A stretch of DNA of 64,000 nucleotides, from assembly GCF_004119455.1 (NCBI RefSeq), contig NZ_NRQT01000001.1, positions 62,001-126,000 of the forward strand, in the 5' to 3' direction. The notes below the pieces were generated by a model that made no database searches, was not told the origin of the DNA, and saw only the letters and a program-made list of their open reading frames with translations. Position 1 is the stretch's first letter. Each line of letters opens with the position of its first letter. Below, piece after piece: positions 57,234 to 64,000 of this stretch. This DNA comes from Chryseobacterium sp. CH25 (lineage in GTDB: Bacteria; Bacteroidota; Bacteroidia; Flavobacteriales; Weeksellaceae). Both the position numbers and the translations under genes were made by a program.

Positions 57234-57273
57234 AAAAAAGACAATCTCTTCTTGTGAACGAGATTGTCTTTTT
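57234..57273. terminator. bidirectional terminator
   Basis: AAAAAAGACAATCTC / GAGATTGTCTTTTT arms with an 11-base loop. It lies between the barrel gene and the convergent 330-residue gene. Confidence 0.85.
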
Positions 57274-57284
57274 ATATGTGTATC

Positions 57285-58277
57285 CTAACCCGCAACTATA
57301 ATCCTGATAATTTTACCATCCTCTAATTTAAACTGTATGTGCAGGTGTTTTTGCACCGGATTTATTTCCTGCCCCGTAGCCCTTGGAAAATACCGCAGGT
57401 TAATGCTTACAATTGGCAATTCCAAATGCCAGGACGACCGGATGGTAAAATCCTTTCCACATAATGGTTGATCGGGAGATCGAAGGTATTCTTTGAATTC
57501 AATCATTCCATCAATTCTGATTGTCGTTTTGTGGTTCAGCAATTTTTCAAAGGACATATTTTCATGAAGTTTTTTTAAAACCTCGTCTATGTCACCATTA
57601 TTACAGGCTTTTATAAAATCCCTGATAATTTTTCTTGGAATCTTTTGTATCGCCGTTGTTTCCTTCTTTTTCTTTTCCAGATAAAATTTAAAATCTGCTT
57701 CAACCAGATCCTGCATTTTATAGTACGCCGAATCAAAAGCCTCATGAGGAGATGGATAAAGCCTATCATTAAAAAAGGGCGCGTTGGTATTTTCATTTCT
57801 TGTTTTAAAATCATCTATCAATAAAACGCCCCGTTCATCGGTTGATTTTTTCACGCCATTTATAATATTCACATAATAATATTGCGCTTCATCTCCAAAT
57901 AAAACTTTGATTTCGGGGCTGAATCTCTCGGGTTTTTCAACCGTTTTTTTGACAAGATATTTTGTTTGGTTTACAGGATCTTCAATTTGTCTTCCCCAAC
58001 CATCTGTTGAATAGGGAGATTGATAGCGGGATATTTGAAGCCTGATTTCTTTACGCCCTCTTTCAAGACCTGATGTGTAGGCATATCCGGGAAAACACTC
58101 CAGTATAGCATTGTCCAGTTCCCATTGTTCGTAATCGCTGGTAAAGTCTATTTGATAACTATGTTCATACTCACGGACAAAAATAGGCGACTGAATTTGG
58201 CTCCCGATAATTTTCTGTTCTATCTGTTCTATATCCGCTTTTCGGTTTATGTTAATGGTGATCTCGGTTTTTATCAT
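57285..58277 (-). CDS. 330-residue protein of unknown function
   Basis: The N-terminal 90 residues alternate strands and helices (INRKADIEQIEQKII, GLERGRKEIRLQI). The last 100 residues (IRDFIKACNNGDIDEVLKKLHENMSF, then FKEYLRS and a strand-rich end) look like a SnoaL/NTF2-type fold. It lies 83 bases downstream of the 743-residue nuclease gene on the same strand, but a strong terminator is between them, so it probably has its own promoter. No family was recognised. Confidence 0.55.
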   Translation of the reverse strand: MIKTEITININRKADIEQIEQKIIGSQIQSPIFVREYEHSYQIDFTSDYEQWELDNAILECFPGYAYTSGLERGRKEIRLQISRYQSPYSTDGWGRQIEDPVNQTKYLVKKTVEKPERFSPEIKVLFGDEAQYYYVNIINGVKKSTDERGVLLIDDFKTRNENTNAPFFNDRLYPSPHEAFDSAYYKMQDLVEADFKFYLEKKKKETTAIQKIPRKIIRDFIKACNNGDIDEVLKKLHENMSFEKLLNHKTTIRIDGMIEFKEYLRSPDQPLCGKDFTIRSSWHLELPIVSINLRYFPRATGQEINPVQKHLHIQFKLEDGKIIRIIVAG

Positions 58278-58332
58278 GGCGTAGATTTAGTATTTTTTGG
58301 GAGGTTGCCAATTTACAAATAAGACCGTTATT

Positions 58333-58355
58333 AAAAAAGCCGGCGTTATGCCGGC
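58333..58355 (-). terminator. terminator after the 743-residue nuclease gene
   Basis: GCCGGC / GCCGGC hairpin with loop ATAAC, then seven T residues on the minus strand, six bases after the stop. Confidence 0.8.
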
Positions 58356-58360
58356 CACTT

Positions 58361-60592
58361 TTAATAATAGAAATATTTCATTCCGCCTAATTCAACGTAA
58401 TCCGGTTCATGCAGAAGCAATGCCACTATTTCAGGAGCATAATCATCATTTCTGAAATGGTGTACCAAATATTTTCGTGCTTTATCAAGTTTGTCTTGCT
58501 CATCTTTATAACAGGAAAGTATAAGTTTATCAGGATGTATATCTTTCGCAACTTCAATAAGGGAGTTTAAGGATTTGTTACTGTTAGCGCCAAATTCTTT
58601 ACTGTTATGTTTGGCCTCCCCGATAATCAGTTTACCATCTACCAATGCCACAACATCTATTTCATTGGCAGGTTTTCTGATTCGATAATCATCATAAAGA
58701 TTTAATTGATGGCTGTATGCAAATGATTTGTGGCTACGTAAACCAAGGTGTATCAGCGTTCTGATAACAGTAAGATTCCCATCTCGTTGTGTTCTGGACT
58801 GGAATATGTTATTCTTTATCAGGTCATTTAGTTTGTATGAAAAAACCTCTTCAACAGGCATATTAAAATCTTCCAAACATCCCTTACAGTTAATTTTACT
58901 GTTTGCTTCTTTTAAATGATACCAGAATATAGAAGAACAATACGAACATTTTAATCTAAAACCCTGAAGAAAAACACCCAGTTCACATAATGTTTTTAGC
59001 AGCTGCTGTAGCCCCAATCCTAAATTTTCTGCATTTGTAAGGGTATCTTCTTTTTGGCCAAGCGGTGCAATATTTTCTTCATATATCTTGATACAATACG
59101 TCAATATATCCTGAAAGGAAATCGAATCACCGGCAGCCTTTTCACTGGTGCATAAACCTTCAAAAATATCTACCCAAAATTTATCCTTAAAAAAACTGTC
59201 AATTGTTTTAAAATCAGAATTAAAAGTACGGATAAAAGAATTCATCCGATTGCTACTATCATGTGGGCCTATCTCTATGTATTTTGTCTTCGACTCGGTT
59301 CCCTGAAAAACAGGATGCTTTATCAATTGATGTAAAAGAAGGTTAAAATCTGGAATATTCATTTCAACGGTTCCAGGATCGTTTTGCATATTATGGACAA
59401 AAAAAGAAATATTTCGGTTTCTGTTAATCCTCCCGGTTTCCGCTCTTACTATATACTGTGTATCAGTAGTCAATGGAAACTGAAGTAATTTCCTGCCCGG
59501 TTTATTCAATTGATTTATTTCAATGTCAATGGCCCATTTCTGAGGATAAAAACCTACTTTTTCAGTAAAACTCAGTGAGGGGATAAAAAGTAAATTATCT
59601 TCGGAAAAAAGGGTTTGAATTACAGGCTGCTCTCCATATTCTCGCTCATGTAAACCTTTATTGTCCATTACGGTAAACGGAAAATTTGATACCTCTTTAT
59701 GATGAATGCTTTTGTACGTGATTATTGGTCTTAAATGTTCTTTTATAAGCTCTTCAATCTCTTCTTTAGGAAGTGTGAAAGAAACAATTTCAATAACATT
59801 ATCCCAGCTTAAATCACTAAGTATAGCTCCAAAATATTTGTCTGTAGCCAGTAACAACAGTTCATCAACAGTAAGGTATATTACATGATGGCATTCAAAT
59901 AGTTGCCGGTTCCAATAGTAAAGTAAATCGACAGTTGTTGTTTTATCTTTTGCTATTACAATTTCAGATGAATCGTAGCGGGCAAGTCCACAGCTCCTTA
60001 ATATTTTTGTATTTAAGTTTCGCTTAGATAACAGTGATTGGAAGATAGGTTTATGCTCATAAATAATTTTATTCAGCGATGAAAAATTATCAGGGGTTAT
60101 TTTTATCTGGTTCAAGTGTTTTGCTATTTTATCTTCACCTATTGACACGTTAGAAGTTAAGCCAAAGTTTGTTTGATAAAACTCCAAAAGAGGGCTCCCT
60201 GTTCTATATAAACCTTCAGGCATAAGGATGCTATAATGATGGTCGAAGTGCGATACAAAATATAAAGCATCCACCCCCAAGATATCTTCATCTCTTGGTT
60301 CTTTGTCCAGATTATAATATCCTACCGGGTTAAAAAAACAAAGTTTTTGTATAACCTCCGGATCTACATCATTTGAATAAAAAATATAGTCCGGATCATA
60401 ATATTTTATTACATCTAAATAACCTTCTACGATTGCCCCATCTTTCACAGGGACTATAGGATTACACCTCCCTCCCCATTGCCTTTGGTTAAGATGGACT
60501 AGCTTTATAAGTTTTTCAAAAGAATAATTGATATCAATAAAAAATATATAACGTAAATGTCTTGGTCTGGAAAAAATTTGGTATTGATTCAT
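58361..60592 (-). CDS. large protein with zinc finger and PD-(D/E)XK-like nuclease end
   Basis: The 743-residue protein has no family that I can name. The N-terminus has WGGRCNPIVPV (39-49) and YYDPDYIFYSNDVDPEV (64-80). The middle is long and mixed. Near the end a Cys4 zinc site (C549, C552, C569, C572) precedes EIDVV (644-648) and IIGEAKH (657-662). That is the acidic/E-x-K pattern of restriction-like nucleases. A zinc-and-nuclease C-terminus in a defence island suggests a DNA- or RNA-cutting defence protein. It is a single-gene unit with its own terminator. Confidence 0.5.
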   Translation of the reverse strand: MNQYQIFSRPRHLRYIFFIDINYSFEKLIKLVHLNQRQWGGRCNPIVPVKDGAIVEGYLDVIKYYDPDYIFYSNDVDPEVIQKLCFFNPVGYYNLDKEPRDEDILGVDALYFVSHFDHHYSILMPEGLYRTGSPLLEFYQTNFGLTSNVSIGEDKIAKHLNQIKITPDNFSSLNKIIYEHKPIFQSLLSKRNLNTKILRSCGLARYDSSEIVIAKDKTTTVDLLYYWNRQLFECHHVIYLTVDELLLLATDKYFGAILSDLSWDNVIEIVSFTLPKEEIEELIKEHLRPIITYKSIHHKEVSNFPFTVMDNKGLHEREYGEQPVIQTLFSEDNLLFIPSLSFTEKVGFYPQKWAIDIEINQLNKPGRKLLQFPLTTDTQYIVRAETGRINRNRNISFFVHNMQNDPGTVEMNIPDFNLLLHQLIKHPVFQGTESKTKYIEIGPHDSSNRMNSFIRTFNSDFKTIDSFFKDKFWVDIFEGLCTSEKAAGDSISFQDILTYCIKIYEENIAPLGQKEDTLTNAENLGLGLQQLLKTLCELGVFLQGFRLKCSYCSSIFWYHLKEANSKINCKGCLEDFNMPVEEVFSYKLNDLIKNNIFQSRTQRDGNLTVIRTLIHLGLRSHKSFAYSHQLNLYDDYRIRKPANEIDVVALVDGKLIIGEAKHNSKEFGANSNKSLNSLIEVAKDIHPDKLILSCYKDEQDKLDKARKYLVHHFRNDDYAPEIVALLLHEPDYVELGGMKYFYY

Positions 60593-60716
60593 TGAAAATG
60601 ATGCTTGTTAATTTGGTTTTGGGTAAAAGTTTTTTAGTTGATATGCAATACATCAACACTTCCAAGATACGGGTTTTGCTATTGCAGGACAAGCATAAAT
60701 GTAAAAAATTTAAACC

Positions 60717-61022
60717 CTACACACTTCTCGGATCTGGCTTTAGCGGCATCTTCGCGCAACGGTGTACTTCTATGGCCGGACAATCGTAATCCACTACTAC
60801 TTTGCCTTCCATTAGATAAAGCCCACTACCGCGTAGCGGCAACTTTTGCAGGCTTTGCGGAATTATTTCAAAGTTCAATTTTTCACGAATAACAAGATTG
60901 GCAATTGAATATAAAAATACTAAAACCATTTCAGCCTCTTCCAGGCTAACCTTCACACTATCAGCTTTGAGAAGCTCAGTCAGCTCTTCAACAGTTATTT
61001 TACTTATTTCTACTCTTTCCAT
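60717..61022 (-). CDS. paralogue of the recombinase-adjacent small protein, extended tail
   Basis: The first 55 residues (MERVEISKITVEELTELL, SLEEAEMVLVFLYSIANL, FEIIP) match the 57-residue protein at 40402-40575. The remaining ~45 residues (PLRGSGLYLMEGKVV...) have no counterpart there. They are encoded over a palindrome CCGC-GTA-GCGG (60829-60839) like a REP head, so the tail may be repeat sequence read as protein. The start ATG at 61022 aligns with the left copy. It is 124 bases upstream of the 743-residue gene and may mark the right side of the island. Confidence 0.5.
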   Translation of the reverse strand: MERVEISKITVEELTELLKADSVKVSLEEAEMVLVFLYSIANLVIREKLNFEIIPQSLQKLPLRGSGLYLMEGKVVVDYDCPAIEVHRCAKMPLKPDPRSV

Positions 61023-61668
61023 GCTCAAATTATTGTTTTGGAACATAAATTAAAAGAGTAATTCAGTTAAATTACATATTTAGCAATCAATAAGTTATAT
61101 TTTGCAGTAAATGTCTCCCTTTACAAGAAATTCGCCTGTACAAATCCTTCTAAATAAAGAACTCTGTCTTTTCATACCTTAGTCATCAATTCTATAAACA
61201 GTTTGTTTTCAGTAGCTATTTTGATTTTCGTAATATTTGGCCTGAGTTTTTTAAGTACAACCCTTCTTTTTCACATCATAACGATATATGGTCAAATAGT
61301 TCTTATAGGGGAGCTCTTTGATGGCTACAATAGCCACTGCAGAGATCATAAATGTAAATTAAATATGTTCTAAAGTAAATCTCGAATATACACCATTTTC
61401 TTAAAAAAGTGTGGTCTCGTATGTTAGCCCCACGCAATCATCAAGATATTTTTAATATAAAAGTAGTACCTATTGGTAAGGCCCCCTGTGCAATAATTAA
61501 AAAACTAAGCCGACACTTTTACAAATGTCGGCTTAATAAATATTTTGACTAAAAACCTTCCAATCTAATGCATTATACTATAAGACAGTATGTGTTGGCT
61601 TTCCAAGTTAATCATTGGTCATGCTAAACTACTAAAAACTCTGTGTAATTCATTAGTACTTTAATATT
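61023..61668. other. junction region between island and host, no gene seen
   Basis: About 650 AT-rich bases with short broken frames. I see no tRNA-like 3' end repeat and no protein-coding segment. The right edge of the island should be in this stretch or slightly left of it. A minus-strand terminator lies at 61506-61535. Confidence 0.45.
61506..61535 (-). terminator. terminator downstream of the marR-hemH-phr operon
   Basis: A perfect 10-bp stem TAAGCCGACA / TGTCGGCTTA followed on the minus strand by TGTTTTTTAATT-like T-rich sequence. It lies 134 bases after the MarR stop. Confidence 0.65.
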
Positions 61669-62349
61669 CTACGAAATTTTAAAAGTATACTCATCATACA
61701 CAGTATTAATAAGTTGTTCTGAATTGATGTTTCGTGAAAAAATAGGATAATGAAAACGATCCAGCTTATTAAGGATACGTATCAGTTCCATTTTTTCTGT
61801 GCGAGTAAGATTTCCTGCAACAATATTAGTAGCCTGTCGAATCTTTTCCATTTGTTTTTCCAGGATCTGCAGCCCTCTCTCAGTAATACGGATCAGTTTA
61901 CTTCTTTTATCAAGATCAGAATCTGTTTGTTCAATAAGTCCTTGACGCAAAAGTCTGGTAATAATGAGCATTCCTACAGGCTTATCATGAATATTTTTTT
62001 TGATAAGAGCCATCTTCGTCATTTCACCAAAAGCTTTTAAATTAATGAGATAAATAAAGTCTTCCTGAGTAGAAAATTCAGAATCCAGAATGGCGGATTT
62101 TGAATAAGTCTTAGCATACCGGTTAAGATGAACAAGCAATGTACTTATAGCACTTTCAGGTGTTCTTCCATTCTCCTTCCCTTCCCAATAAGGCTCCTCA
62201 GAATGACTTTTTTGGGTTGAATTTTCATTATCAGAAATCCAGGCTTTAAAGCCTTCAACTGTTCCCGGATATAGATCAGGATAAGCAAGGGTTTCATTTT
62301 CGAACTTCTGCAACAAGTCTATATAATCTTTAATAAGTGTATAATTCAT
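61669..62349 (-). CDS. MarR-family winged-helix regulator
   Basis: The 226-residue protein carries a MarR-type core in its second half (FGEMTKMALIKKNIHDKPVGMLIITRLLRQGLIEQ, then LIRITERGLQILEKQMEKI). A longer than usual N-terminal region precedes it. ATG at 62349 (MNYTLIKDYIDLL) avoids overlap with hemH; a longer frame starts at 62487. It is the last gene of a photolyase-hemH-marR run, 64 bases after hemH. Its target is unknown; heme or light-related genes are an inference from position. Confidence 0.7.
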   Translation of the reverse strand: MNYTLIKDYIDLLQKFENETLAYPDLYPGTVEGFKAWISDNENSTQKSHSEEPYWEGKENGRTPESAISTLLVHLNRYAKTYSKSAILDSEFSTQEDFIYLINLKAFGEMTKMALIKKNIHDKPVGMLIITRLLRQGLIEQTDSDLDKRSKLIRITERGLQILEKQMEKIRQATNIVAGNLTRTEKMELIRILNKLDRFHYPIFSRNINSEQLINTVYDEYTFKIS

Positions 62350-62413
62350 ATCCGCTAAATAGTTTACAAAAATACCTAATTTTCTAAAGAATCGTGCAAT
62401 AATATACTCAAAA

Positions 62414-63442
62414 CTAGAGGAAATAAAATTGTTCAAGCTGTTCTTCGCATAAGGTTCGAACCACTTCAATCCATCTATCTTCGTCATTCAGACAAGGGAT
62501 ATAGGTGAAATTTTCTCCCCCAGCTTCCAGAAACTGCTCTTGTCCCTCAACCGATATTTCTTCAAGAGTTTCCAGACAGTCTGAAACAAATGCCGGGCAG
62601 ACAACTGCAATATTTTTAATGTCTTTTCCTGGAATACTTTCTAATGTATGGTCAGTATAAGGCTCCATCCATTTGTCTTTTCCCAATCTTGATTGAAAGG
62701 AAACAATGACCTTATCTTTTGGTAATTCTAATTTTCTGATGACCTGCTCAGTTGTACTAAAACACTGGTGGCGATAGCAGAATGCGTGACTGGGATGATT
62801 ATCTTTATAACAGCAATCATTCATATTACATGTTTTTGTAGGGTCTGTTTTGTAAATATGCCGTTCAGGAACACCATGATAGGAAAATAATAAGGCATCA
62901 AAATTTTCAGGAAGTTTCTCCCTTATACTTTCCGCCAGACAATCTATATAAAAATCTCGGTTATAAAAAGGCTGTACATAGTTTATTCTTACATCTGGAA
63001 ATTTCTTCTTTCGAATTTCTTCTGCTTTTCCAATCACTGTTTCAGTGGTACTCATTGCGTACTGTGGATAAAGGGGAAAGAGTACGATTTCATTGATTCC
63101 TTTTTCAACAAGATTCCTGATACCCGTTTCAATACTTGGTTGTGCATATCTCATGCCTATTTCCACAGGGATATCCACCAGATTCTGTAATTTTTGCTGT
63201 ACTTTTTTTGTGATGACAATAAGTGGAGAGCCTTCGTCAGTCCATACAGTTTTATAAGCTTCTGCAGATTTAGCAGGCCTGGTTTTAAGGATTATTCCCT
63301 GAACAAGAAGCGCCCGGAAGATCCAACGATAATCAATTACTTTTTCATCCATCAGAAATTCATCCAGATATTCCTTTACATCTTTTACAGCTGTTGACCT
63401 CGGTGATCCAAGATTGATTAATAAAATTCCTTTTTTAGCCAA
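62414..63442 (-). CDS. hemH: ferrochelatase
   Basis: HemH inserts iron into protoporphyrin IX to make heme. The 342-residue product shows LLINLGSPRS at the start, IGMRYAQPSIE, FSYHGVPERHI with the catalytic His, and VVCPAFVSDCLETLEEI with the acidic metal path. Length fits the single-domain enzyme. It follows the photolyase gene by 30 bases on the same strand and precedes marR, so they likely share a transcript. Confidence 0.93.
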   Translation of the reverse strand: MAKKGILLINLGSPRSTAVKDVKEYLDEFLMDEKVIDYRWIFRALLVQGIILKTRPAKSAEAYKTVWTDEGSPLIVITKKVQQKLQNLVDIPVEIGMRYAQPSIETGIRNLVEKGINEIVLFPLYPQYAMSTTETVIGKAEEIRKKKFPDVRINYVQPFYNRDFYIDCLAESIREKLPENFDALLFSYHGVPERHIYKTDPTKTCNMNDCCYKDNHPSHAFCYRHQCFSTTEQVIRKLELPKDKVIVSFQSRLGKDKWMEPYTDHTLESIPGKDIKNIAVVCPAFVSDCLETLEEISVEGQEQFLEAGGENFTYIPCLNDEDRWIEVVRTLCEEQLEQFYFL

Positions 63443-63472
63443 TGTTATTTATTTTATAAATGAATGATTATA

Positions 63473-64000
63473 CTAATATTCTGTGAGTGCTTCCTTGTAG
63501 ATCTTTAGTGCTCTCTCTCTTGCTTTTGCATGTTCAACAATAGGTTCTACACTGTAATCCTCGGGAAGCCATTTTCTGATGTAGTAATGATCCTTATCAA
63601 ACTTTTTGGCCTGTTCGTAAGGATTGAAAATCCTGAAATATGGTGCTGCATCACAACCACAACCTGCCGCCCACTGCCAGTTTCCGTTATTGGCCGCAAG
63701 GTCATAGTCTAATAGTTTTTCAGCAAAATAGGCTTCACCCCATCGCCAGTCAATAAGCAAATGTTTAGTAAGAAAACTGGCTGTGATCATTCTTACCCTA
63801 TTGTGCATAAATCCTGTTTCATTAAGTTGTCTCATTCCAGCATCTACAATGGGATATCCTGTTCTTCCTTCACACCATGCCTTAAATTCCTTTTCGTTAT
63901 TTCTCCAGCCAATATGCTCGTATTTCGTTTTAAAGCACCGATGAACAACACTCGGAAAATGATAAAGAATCTGCATAAAAAATTCTCTCCAGATAAGTTC
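63473..64000 (-). CDS. cryptochrome/DNA photolyase, 5' part cut by window edge
   Basis: The frame is open to the window end and 175 residues of the C-terminal FAD domain are present. Visible motifs are [16 protein letters not shown], the FAD-binding stretch [27 protein letters not shown] (shown in part), [30 protein letters not shown] and [15 protein letters not shown]. This family repairs UV pyrimidine dimers or senses blue light. The subclass cannot be fixed without the N-terminus. Confidence 0.88.
   Translation of the reverse strand, partial: ELIWREFFMQILYHFPSVVHRCFKTKYEHIGWRNNEKEFKAWCEGRTGYPIVDAGMRQLNETGFMHNRVRMITASFLTKHLLIDWRWGEAYFAEKLLDYDLAANNGNWQWAAGCGCDAAPYFRIFNPYEQAKKFDKDHYYIRKWLPEDYSVEPIVEHAKARERALKIYKEALTEY

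Larger units (their letters stand above)
38712..61022. mobile_element. tRNA-Arg-linked genomic island with defence cargo
   Basis: The left edge is fixed by the recombinase-tRNA junction. The right edge lies somewhere between the last small gene (60717-61022) and the host MarR operon terminator near 61506. The contents are a serine recombinase, Gabija-like genes, a Cap4-like NTPase, conjugation-gene fossils, an exported-protein cluster and an uncharacterised nuclease. Flanking genes are core metabolism and repair. I found no second copy of the tRNA 3' end inside the window; serine recombinases can use very short crossover cores. Confidence 0.65.

Noticed and set aside
38750..61700. A direct repeat of the tRNA-Arg 3' end marking the right end of the island
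   Set aside because: I looked for the T-arm sequence GGTTCGATTCCTGG beyond 40 kb and did not find it.

Overview
The window is a chromosomal segment of a Flavobacteriia member, most likely Chryseobacterium or a close relative in the Weeksellaceae. It is AT-rich and carries a type IX secretion gene (porQ) beside cmk, a lipoprotein-type TamA homologue (TamL), a TonB-dependent receptor, many short A-Q signal peptides and TAnnTTTG -7 promoter boxes. All of these are Bacteroidota traits. The genus is inferred from gene content and protein style, not from a search.

Layout. 1-15 kb is core genome: two secreted surface proteins, ftsK, lolA, an LptF/G permease, a secreted protein of unknown function, a FabH-like ketosynthase, frr-pyrH, porQ-cmk, a YtxH/holin envelope-stress trio and a SpoU-type RNA methyltransferase. 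15-23 kb holds tamL, a SanA-like protein coupled to a PaaE-like ferredoxin reductase, a thioredoxin-like lipoprotein and a FecCD-type permease with its ATPase. 23-30 kb is a MarR-controlled beta-oxidation operon (marR, fadB, fadA, acyl-CoA dehydrogenase). Three unrelated repeat-plus-ORF modules sit inside these operons: GxxExxY, a REP-associated transposase and a four-helix-bundle/IVS protein. 30-38 kb has YegP, a small HD protein, a DUF2490 protein, a TonB receptor, uvrA and an alpha/beta-hydrolase lipoprotein.

From about 38.7 to 61 kb lies a genomic island joined to tRNA-Arg(CCT) by a large serine recombinase whose last codons are read from the tRNA. Its cargo is a Gabija-type pair (OLD/TOPRIM nuclease plus UvrD helicase), a broken TIGR02391 gene, a 1349-aa protein with a Cap4-like nuclease N-terminus and a P-loop NTPase (Avs-like candidate), fossil conjugation genes (traL, a traM::traO deletion fusion, traQ), an unexplained run of exported proteins (small lipoprotein, DUF5675, PDZ protein, 80-aa protein, barrel-like protein), and an unassigned 743-aa nuclease with a 330-aa neighbour. 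Two homologous small genes lie near the two ends of the island. Core genome resumes with marR-hemH-phr at 61.7-64 kb.

Data quality. At least nine normally intact host genes (lolA, the ketosynthase, cmk, holin, RNA methyltransferase, tamL, thioredoxin, acyl-CoA dehydrogenase, possibly the 13.9-kb gene) and several island genes are each one base short, usually in an A/T run. Several are essential in most bacteria, so uncorrected homopolymer deletions in the assembly are the likely cause. These entries are typed pseudogene, but most are probably functional genes.
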